In this document: positions 57,130 to 64,000 of the stretch, piece after piece
Layout: the number at the start of each line of letters is the position of its first letter
How positions within the stretch are numbered: position 1 is the first letter of the stretch
Assembly (NCBI GenBank): GCA_014155875.1
Contig: JACEFZ010011694.1
Location: 1-64,000 of the forward strand
From: Cepaea nemoralis
Taxonomy: Eukaryota > Mollusca > Gastropoda > Stylommatophora > Helicidae
DNA length: 64,000 nt
Direction: 5' to 3'
Position numbers and translations under genes: made by a program
Notes under the pieces: model-generated
The model's database searches: none
Seen by the model: the letters and a program-made list of their open reading frames with translations, nothing else
What the model was told of the DNA's origin: nothing

Positions 57130-57560
57130 TTCCCACAAAGTGGGACAGGTAGGCTTCGTGCAGAGTGGCTTGCTTCGTTTCGGAGGTCACGGGTAGCAAG
57201 CATCACCTGGATCTTTTCTCTGAGGCATGCCGTTGTGCTGGGGAATGAACAGGCGGACAGATTGGCTGGCTCAGCAAAACTTGGTGGAGTATTGATGCAT
57301 GACAAGGCAGACATGGTTGCGGCCTTGTAGGAGCACGTGTACACCTCAGAGGAGCAAATGGATCACCATAGTCTGGTAAGAATGAGGCAGCGAGGTGTGA
57401 CGAGAGGATCTGGCCGACTCTCGACGCTCGGAGGAAAGGCGAGACGGACATATAATCAGATTGCTACTGAAACTATTAGTGTTGGAACTCTACGCTGGCT
57501 GTTGAGAATGGGGACGGAGCGTACATTGATAGCACCAGGTGAGACAGCCATCAATTCCAT
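57130..57560 (+). pseudogene. RNase H relic of the 30298-32959 element family
   Basis: Translation with a stop near 57328: LRAEWLASFRRSRVASITWI, then HAVVLGNEQADRLAGSAKLG and, after the stop, RRTYNQIATETISVGTLRWL. These align in order with RREWLLPLKRSRLAKISFI, HAGVQGNERADKLAGEATVE and RRLINQHRTGVVSRYTLRDL of the minus-strand element. A dead fragment downstream of the last detected Smaug exon. Confidence 0.8.
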
Positions 57561-57960
57561 GATTTGTTTTCTTGTTGGGACACGCAGATTTCAACAAATT
57601 TTGTGTGTAGCCTTTATGTTCATACATGCATGCTTCACTTTTAATTTTTAGATTTATTGACTAAACAGTAGACACACAACTGTATTATTTGTGCACAGTT
57701 TTCAAAATAAGTTGCCCAAAGTCTACAAAGTGCATGGATTTCTCTGGAAAAGAATTCTTTTTGTGGCATGTGTAAGCAAACGCTACACCTCTTCATTAAA
57801 CGTCAGTGTTTTTTTTCCACCTATTAACACTTTGATTGATCGAATGATATAGTGATCACTGTGGGGTTGGTCTGTCAGGTACAGCTGCAGGGAGACAGAC
57901 AAAGGCCTCTATGATGGGCCATGGGTGTTTCTTTTCATTGAAAATGTCTGGTTTGATGAG
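57561..57960. other. Unassigned region, no recognised feature
   Basis: Nothing recognised. Confidence 0.4.
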
Positions 57961-57994
57961 TTAATCACATTGAACTCCATTCCATGGATAATTA

Positions 57995-58400
57995 CTAAAA
58001 GGTATTGTTACCTCAGCCAGCAGGCCAGAGTTTCTGCCAAGTGAATCACACAACGAACATTGTGATGTTCCGAACACTTCACATACACAGGGTATTACTG
58101 CTTCAGCCGGCAGGCCAGAGTTTGTGCTGAGGTGAATCACACAGCGAACATTGTGATATTCCGAACACTTCACATACACAGGGTATTGCTGCCTCAGCCG
58201 ACAGGCCAGAGCTTGTGCCGAGCGAATCACACAGCGAACATTGCGATGTTCTGAACACTTCACATACACAGGGTATTGCTGCCTCAGCCAACAGCCCAGA
58301 GTTCGTGCTGAGCGAAGCACACAGCAAACATTGTGATGTTCCGAACACTTCACATACACAGGGTATTGCTGCCTCAGCTGGCAGGCCAGAGTTTGTCTAT
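57995..58400. repeat. 90-bp minisatellite
   Basis: About 4.5 units with TTCACATACACAGGGTATTG, CTGCCTCAGCCGACAGGCCA, GAATCACACAGCGAACATTG. Thirty-codon units keep the minus frame open. Confidence 0.9.
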
Positions 58401-58517
58401 ATTTGGTTTGTTGAATCACATATTTGCCTCATAACTTCAGTGCCTTTTGCCTGATTGTTACCTAATGTTTATACCATCAACACACTTTGGTTACAGAATG
58501 ATAACAGAACTCACTAC

Positions 58518-59026
58518 CCCCTCTGCTGTGTGTCCACCGTGACGAGGTAGAGGGGCTTGTGCGTCCCAATGACCCCAAGAGCTATGCCGACGGTAGCACA
58601 GCTACTGGTAGGGCCACCCATGTCGGACAGGTCAAGGGAGAGGGACCAGACGAAGAGACACACAAACCTGCTGCCTTGTAGGTAGACTGGGGACAGTCAA
58701 AGGCTAGGGAAAGCACCCCAAATACATGCTTGTCGAAATCGGATGTACTGAGCCACAGGCTTGACAAAGCAGTGCAACGTGAAACCTGCTGCCTTGTAGG
58801 TAGACTGGGGACAGTCAAAGGCTAGGGAAAGCACCCCGAATACATGCTTGTCGAAATCGGATGTACTGAGCCACAGGCTTGACAAAGCAGTGCAACGTGA
58901 AACCTGCTGCCTTGTAGGTAGACTGGGGACAGTCAAAGGCTAGGGAAAGCATCCCGAATAAATGCTTGTCGAAATCGGATGTACTGAGCCACAGGCTTGA
59001 CAAAGCAGTGCAACGTAACTTAATTC
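58518..59026 (+). promoter_or_regulatory. 5' UTR of non-LTR element with three 118-bp monomers
   Basis: Three tandem monomers (about 58664-59017) each contain CCTGCTGCCTTGTAGGTAGA, and precede the ORF. By analogy with the monomeric promoters of some LINEs they may be internal promoters (inference). The first 150 bp has one open frame without ATG that ends within the first monomer. Confidence 0.6.
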
Positions 59027-62000
59027 ATGATGTCACAAATCAAAATTAATCGATATGGTGCTAATCCCGTGAAGTCCCATCAGGCGGTGATAGTGCCGGG
59101 CCCCCTGCCTCGAGGGGGTCCACCCATGACTACTGGTGGTCACCTTCCCCTGTGCTGTGGAGTCAAGGCACAGAGGAGTAGGTTAAGAGCTATTGACCAA
59201 ATACCCCGGACACTCAACATACTACAGTGGAATGCCGAAGGAGTTTACAAGAAGAAAGACTCCCTAACACATCGTCTTCATAAAGATAGAATAGATGTGG
59301 CATGCATTCAAGAGACACACCTCAACGCCAATCACAAATTCTCAGTCAGAGGATATCAGGCCACACGTTTCGACCGCGAAGGACACAAAGGAGGAGTTCT
59401 AATACTTACACGAAATACAATACCTTGCAGCGAAGTATCTGTGATCTCTGACAACCAAACGGAAATTATAGGTGTTGATATAATGATAAAGGACGTGAAA
59501 ATAAGAATCTACAATCTGTATAGCCCAGCAGATAAGGACCTTACACTCTCAAACATGAAAATAACTGACACAAACTGCATTATTGTCGGAGACTTTAATA
59601 GCCGTTCAGAAAGATGGGGATACCCAGATACTGACAAAAGAGGAGATGAATTGGAGGACTGGGAAATAGACTCAAATCTCCATCTACTCAACAAAGCGGA
59701 TGACACACCGAGCTTCTACTCCAGAAGATGGCTTACCACTTCTACTCCAGACTTAGCTTTCTGCACAGGAGACATCCTCCACAAAATCGATCGCCATGTG
59801 CTGGACCAATTAGCAGGTAGTGACCACAGACCAATCAAGCTTGAAATGAATATGGAGTATGTTCCACAGGAGCAAAAGCCCTTGCCCCGCTGGAATTACA
59901 AACGAGCAGATTGGGACAGATTTGCCATACTAACAGACAAATATTGTGAAAACATAAATACACGATATGGCAACATAAAGCAAATGGTGGAAAGTCTAAA
60001 CAGAGCGATAATACAGGCAGCCACTGAGTCCATTCCAAGAGGAGCGAGGAAAAATTACAAACCATACTGGACTGAAGAACTACAAAGTTTGGAGGACAAA
60101 GTTGAAGATGCCAGGAAGACAGCAGAGAGAGAACAAACAATTGAAGCAAACATCTCTCTCAAAGCCATCTCAGCAAAATATAAAAGAACAGTAAATCAAA
60201 CAACAAGAGATTGTTGGAGGGAAAAAACAGAAAACCTGAATTTTGACAGGGATGGAAACAAACTATGGAAACTAGTGAAAGCCATGAACAATGAAGGACC
60301 TAGAAACAAACAAATAACAATTAAACAAGGAAATGCCTTGCTTACAGGCAAAAAGGCTGCAAATGCACTAATGGAACACTATGCAAATGCAAACCACATT
60401 GATATTACAACCGAACAGAAGAAAGCAATCAAAGACAAACAGATACATCATAGAAATACAGAGACAGCAGCAGAATATATGATGGCAAATCTAACAATGG
60501 AAGAAATGGAACAGGCAATGAATACCCTAAAAAAGAAGAAATCACCAGGAAAGGATGGAATCACAAATGAAATGCTAATAGGACTAGGCACCAAGGCAAA
60601 GAAGAAACTACTAGCAGTCCTAAATAACAGCTGGAAGAGAGGAATAGTCCCACAGGCATGGAAGGAAGCTATACTAATACCAGTCCCAAAGAAAGGAAAA
60701 GACCTGGAAGAACCAAATGGCTATCGACCTATCAGTCTACTGAGCTGTGTAGGAAAATTAATGGAACGCATTATCAATGGCAGGCTAACATGGCATCTGG
60801 AAGAAAACAAACTCTTAACACCACACCAAGCAGGATTCAGAAAATACAGATCCACTGAAGATCAAATAACCTATATAGCTCAGGAAATAGAGGATGCCTT
60901 CCAAGAGAAAAAGCACACACTAGCAGTCTGGATAGATTTAGAAAAAGCATTTGATAAAGTATGGAAGGAAGGACTGAAAGTAAAACTGCAAAACATGCAT
61001 GTTTGTGGAAAAATGTATAAATGGATCAGCCACTACCTTGAGAACAGAACTGCCAGGACAAAAGTACAAGGACAAACAAGCAAAATGATGCTGCTGGAGC
61101 AAGGTGTCCCCCAAGGAGGAGTTCTTTCACCAACATTATTCCTAGCATATATAAATGACATCACAGAAAATTTTCCAGCCAGAGTACACACATCCTCCTT
61201 TGCAGATGACCTAGCCATATGGACATCTGAAGAATATATTAGTACAGCTAACAGCAGAATACAGCAAGCCTTATTAGCGCTAGAGGACTGGTCAAAATCA
61301 TGGCTAGTGAAGATAAGTGAGGAGAAAACAACATGCACAGTGTTCTCCCTCTCAAATAAAACTCAGCAACCTAAGCTGGTATTGAATGGAAAAATATTGC
61401 GCCATGAAGAAAATCCAAACTATCTAGGAGTCACCTTTGATCGTCGCCTGACATGGAAGACACAGGTTGAGAAAAATCGAACAAGAGCAAGGCAGAGAAT
61501 GGCAATCATGAAAAAGCTTGCTGGTACAACGTGGGGAGCAGATGAGAAAGTTCTCAAGAAGTTATATACTGGACGGGTGAGGCCAGTACTGGAATATGGC
61601 ATTGCAGCTTGGGCAACAGCAGCTAAGTCAAACTTTAACAAAATAAGTAGAGTCCAAAACCAAGGAATGCGAATCATAACTGGAAGCCTGAAGACAACGC
61701 CTATTAATGAACTAGAAAAGATCACTTGTTTACAACCAATGCAGGATAGAAGAGATAGCAGAGCCCAGCAACAAGCAGAAAAATTTAGAAGATTGACAGA
61801 CCACCCTATGTACAACAGATTTAATGGTTTTGGAAAGGGAAGACTGAAGCGTAGCAACTTTGTAGAAACTGCAAAACGAAGGATTAGGGCAGATCCTATA
61901 CTTAACATATCAACAGTCAAGCCCATACACAATGCACACAACTTCCCAGCTTGGAGACAGCAGCAACTGCCTGAGATGATAGAAAACATTCCTGGTATTG

Positions 62001-62878
62001 AGAAAAAGAACACTCAGCATGAAACCGAAAGAAGAGAAATAACCCTAAACTACATAAAAGAACATTACCCAAGCAGGAATTGGACCCATGCATATACAGA
62101 TGGATCAGCCAAAAATTCAATAGAGAATGGAGGAGGAGGAATTCTCCTAAATTTAAAAAATGGAGTGAAAAAAACACATTCAATGGCAACTGGAAAATTT
62201 TCAAGTAACTTCAAAGCAGAGGTAGAGGCTTTGAAAACTGCAGCAGAAATGCTCCTGATGGAGGAAAATAAAGAGAAGCAAATAGCTATCTTCACAGATG
62301 CAAAGTCAGCTGTCTCAATACTCAAGAGCAATAACAGCACAGAACTAACTGACCTAAGAGCAGCACTCCATGGTCTATGCCAGAAATCCAAAAAAGTTGT
62401 AATACAGTGGATCCCATCACATTGCAGTATACCTGGAAACGAAGAGGCTGACAGACTGGCAAAAGAGGGCGGACGACTACCACAGCCTGACATAGACATA
62501 ACCTATAATGAGGCAAAGAGGTTGATAAAAAGCACTTATAGAACCAAATGGGAATCTGAGCATCCAGGCCATCAGAAGGATGATGCATATTACAAACTCG
62601 ACCGAAGAGAACAAGTAGCAATCTTCAGACTCCGCACAGGACATAACAGGCTGAAATACCACTTGTTCAATAAACTAAAGATAGGAGATACTGATGAATG
62701 TAATTGTAGAACTGGAAAAATGACAGCAAAACATTTGCTGCAGGATTGCCCAACGTATGCAGAACAGAGAAAGATATTTTGGCCCACACCTGCTTCATTT
62801 GAGGACAAGCTCTATGGAGATATCAACAAGCTCAAGTTGACCGCAGCTTACTTTAACTACATACAGGTTGACATTTAA
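59027..62878 (+). CDS. Non-LTR retrotransposon polyprotein (endonuclease, RT, RNase H, zinc knuckle)
   Basis: 1,283 codons, intact. An in-frame TAA lies 2 codons before the ATG, so the start is well defined. An apurinic-type endonuclease spans about residues 60-270 with LQWNAEG, CIQETHLN, VGDFNSR and SDHRPI. RT spans about 480-830 with KSPGKDGITNEML, GYRPISLLSCVGKLMERII, VWIDLEKAFDKVW, GVPQGGVLSPTLF and SSFADDLAIW (about 725). RNase H starts about 1022 with YTDGSA, FKAEVEALKTA, FTDAKSAV and NEEADRLAKEGG. A C-terminal CNCRTGKMTAKHLLQDCP zinc-binding motif lies at about 1225. It makes the cDNA at a nicked target. RNase H places it in the I-like supergroup rather than RTE. No separate ORF1 is visible. 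Confidence 0.95.
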   Translation: MMSQIKINRYGANPVKSHQAVIVPGPLPRGGPPMTTGGHLPLCCGVKAQRSRLRAIDQIPRTLNILQWNAEGVYKKKDSLTHRLHKDRIDVACIQETHLNANHKFSVRGYQATRFDREGHKGGVLILTRNTIPCSEVSVISDNQTEIIGVDIMIKDVKIRIYNLYSPADKDLTLSNMKITDTNCIIVGDFNSRSERWGYPDTDKRGDELEDWEIDSNLHLLNKADDTPSFYSRRWLTTSTPDLAFCTGDILHKIDRHVLDQLAGSDHRPIKLEMNMEYVPQEQKPLPRWNYKRADWDRFAILTDKYCENINTRYGNIKQMVESLNRAIIQAATESIPRGARKNYKPYWTEELQSLEDKVEDARKTAEREQTIEANISLKAISAKYKRTVNQTTRDCWREKTENLNFDRDGNKLWKLVKAMNNEGPRNKQITIKQGNALLTGKKAANALMEHYANANHIDITTEQKKAIKDKQIHHRNTETAAEYMMANLTMEEMEQAMNTLKKKKSPGKDGITNEMLIGLGTKAKKKLLAVLNNSWKRGIVPQAWKEAILIPVPKKGKDLEEPNGYRPISLLSCVGKLMERIINGRLTWHLEENKLLTPHQAGFRKYRSTEDQITYIAQEIEDAFQEKKHTLAVWIDLEKAFDKVWKEGLKVKLQNMHVCGKMYKWISHYLENRTARTKVQGQTSKMMLLEQGVPQGGVLSPTLFLAYINDITENFPARVHTSSFADDLAIWTSEEYISTANSRIQQALLALEDWSKSWLVKISEEKTTCTVFSLSNKTQQPKLVLNGKILRHEENPNYLGVTFDRRLTWKTQVEKNRTRARQRMAIMKKLAGTTWGADEKVLKKLYTGRVRPVLEYGIAAWATAAKSNFNKISRVQNQGMRIITGSLKTTPINELEKITCLQPMQDRRDSRAQQQAEKFRRLTDHPMYNRFNGFGKGRLKRSNFVETAKRRIRADPILNISTVKPIHNAHNFPAWRQQQLPEMIENIPGIEKKNTQHETERREITLNYIKEHYPSRNWTHAYTDGSAKNSIENGGGGILLNLKNGVKKTHSMATGKFSSNFKAEVEALKTAAEMLLMEENKEKQIAIFTDAKSAVSILKSNNSTELTDLRAALHGLCQKSKKVVIQWIPSHCSIPGNEEADRLAKEGGRLPQPDIDITYNEAKRLIKSTYRTKWESEHPGHQKDDAYYKLDRREQVAIFRLRTGHNRLKYHLFNKLKIGDTDECNCRTGKMTAKHLLQDCPTYAEQRKIFWPTPASFEDKLYGDINKLKLTAAYFNYIQVDI

Positions 62879-62899
62879 AGGTGCATGAAGACCCAGAGG

Positions 62900-63285
62900 C
62901 ATGAAATGGAATATTGCTTGGATAGCAAATCCATTATGTGGAAAGTCCAAATCGAAAGCTCGCTGTGTGGGCTTCATAAAAGGTGGAAAAGTGTCCTAGT
63001 GGCACGAAATGGAATATTGCTTGGATAGCAAATCCATTACGTGGAAAGTCCGAATCAAAAGCCCATTGTGTGGGCTTCATAAAAGGTGGAAAAGTGTCCT
63101 AGTGGCACGAAATGGAATATTGCTTGATAGCAAATCCATTACGTGGAAAGTCCGAATCAAAAGCCCACTGTGTGGCTTCATAAAAGGTGGAAAAGTGTCC
63201 TAGTGGCACTGAAATGGAATATTGCTTGGATAGCAAATCCATTACAGTGGAAAGTCCGAATCGAAAGCTCACTGTGTGGATGTCA
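62900..63285 (+). repeat. 103-bp tandem repeats in the 3' UTR
   Basis: About 3.5 units containing GAAATGGAATATTGCTTGGA, TAGCAAATCCATTACGTGGA, AAAGGTGGAAAAGTGTCCTA, right after the stop codon of the non-LTR ORF. Confidence 0.92.
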
Positions 63286-63729
63286 TCTGCAGACTGCATA
63301 CTTCTGGTTTCCGGAAGAACAGCCTATGGTGAACGGAAGGCCCAATATACGGAAGTGAGGCTAAGCAGCCATGTGCAGGACGTGACGATTCCTTGGGTGA
63401 GCCCAGTACCAGAGCGCTATGTATCGGCTCTGCAATTATGGAAGCCTCCTTGGATGGCGGGGAATGCCCATGGTCTGCCCCTGCCTTCCCTTCAGGGCTG
63501 ACCAGGATCTTTGGCTGTTCTATATGGACCAGCTGGGATGGGGGATAACACCACAACAGTGAGAGTCAAACGTCCTAAGAAACCCCCGGGAAGGTTAACC
63601 CGGTCAACAAATGCCCGCAGAAGTCGGATGTGTCGGCCTAACGGCGCAAGAACGCAGCTCTGCTGTAAACAGGCACAACGCAATCACATCCGAAAAAAAA
63701 CTCCGGATGAACGAAGAAGAAGAAGAAGA
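63286..63729 (+). other. 3' UTR and (GAA)n tail of the non-LTR element
   Basis: Unique 3' UTR without a gene, ending in a GAAGAAGAAGAAGAA run just before the target duplication. The tail type differs from poly-A and matches microsatellite-tailed LINEs. Confidence 0.75.
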
Positions 63730-63741
63730 AGAACTCACTAC

Positions 63742-63894
63742 TAAATATCCCATAAGGGAAATATATCGTTCTTAAGCAAGATGTTACAAGAGATGCATAA
63801 CACAGCCGCCATTGATTATCTAAGAAATTTTTTTCCACTTGCACATGCATAGACTCTTAACCTTATCTCTCCTGAGCTGGAATTTGTCATCTGT
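63742..63894. other. Flank beyond the non-LTR element
   Basis: Unique sequence continuing the pre-insertion flank that ends at 58505. No gene is recognised. Confidence 0.4.
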
Positions 63895-64000
63895 AATTAA
63901 CCCTTTACAGGGCAGACGTTTGTCTATTTTGTAGCCCTGAACAGGCAAGAAGAAATTTCAAGTTCAGAAAAATTTTGGGTTACGTTAGTAAAAACATCAC
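63895..64000 (-). repeat. Dispersed repeat family R2, copy 2 (inverted, runs off the end)
   Basis: Its reverse complement matches 36118-36240, from GTGATGTTTTTACTAAC to GTCTGCCCTGTAAAGGGTTA. Confidence 0.75.

Larger units (their letters stand above)
58506..63741 (+). mobile_element. Full-length non-LTR retrotransposon with target duplications
   Basis: The element body is 58518-63729, flanked by the perfect 12-bp direct repeat AGAACTCACTAC (58506-58517, 63730-63741). It begins CCCCTCTGCTGTGTGTCCAC and ends in a GAA-repeat tail. It has a 5' UTR with three 118-bp monomers, one intact ORF (59027-62878) and a 3' UTR with about 3.5 units of 103 bp. The two ends and the open ORF suggest a young, possibly active copy. 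It lies 1.6 kb downstream of the last detected Smaug exon, in the same orientation. Confidence 0.92.

Noticed and set aside
57561..58505. Terminal Smaug exon before the non-LTR element
   Set aside because: I found no frame resembling the conserved C-terminal end of Smaug with an acceptor in phase 1. It is probably beyond the window.
58518..58690. HDV-like or hammerhead ribozyme at the 5' end of the non-LTR element
   Set aside because: I could not draw the required helices or see the conserved core bases, so it is listed only as something to test.

Overview
The window is eukaryotic nuclear DNA from an invertebrate animal. The one host gene recognised is split by GT/AG introns, there is no operon structure, and most of the DNA is tandem repeats and transposable elements (TEs). 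The mix of TEs (a Ty3-type LTR element with a SCAN-like Gag, non-LTR elements with RNase H, RTE-like relics, a tRNA-derived SINE, a hAT-like element) together with the Smaug protein fits a spiralian such as a mollusc. That placement is inference; the species cannot be read from the sequence.

Host gene: seven consecutive internal exons of a Smaug/SAMD4 orthologue lie on the + strand between 35000 and 56909. They encode the RNA-binding SAM domain (exons at 35000 and 41310), the linker (43385), the PHAT region (45033, 49588) and part of the C-terminal region (54475, 56837). Intron phases agree at all six internal junctions. The 5' exons and the last exon or exons were not found here. The introns hold about 14 kb of minisatellites in about 22 kb of gene. 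Two arrays, upstream of the exons at 41310 and 45033, are built from copies of the 3' splice site of the exon they precede.

Region by region: 1-12.3 kb holds simple repeats, minisatellites and TE relics with no recognised gene. 12.3-24.6 kb is a tandem duplication (copy A 12309-15613; copy B 15614-24566). Both copies carry a non-autonomous hAT-like element, and copy B is additionally interrupted by a 6.45-kb LTR retrotransposon (17775-24227; 5-bp target duplication ATGGG) that encodes Gag and protease but no reverse transcriptase. Copy A preserves the empty site. 24.9-26.5 kb holds the RNase H end of a non-LTR element surrounded by a 63-bp repeat. 27.2-30 kb is minisatellite. 30.3-32.96 kb is a 5'-truncated non-LTR element on the minus strand. 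35-57 kb is the Smaug locus, with a SINE, an RTE relic and an RNase H relic. 58518-63729 is a full-length non-LTR retrotransposon with an intact 1,283-codon ORF, 12-bp target duplications, and tandem repeats in both UTRs.

Many long open frames in this window are by-products of repeats whose length is a multiple of three, or of CT and poly-C tracts, and are not annotated as genes. Local bursts of 1-bp indels in some arrays and in duplication copy A suggest that parts of the assembly are noisy.
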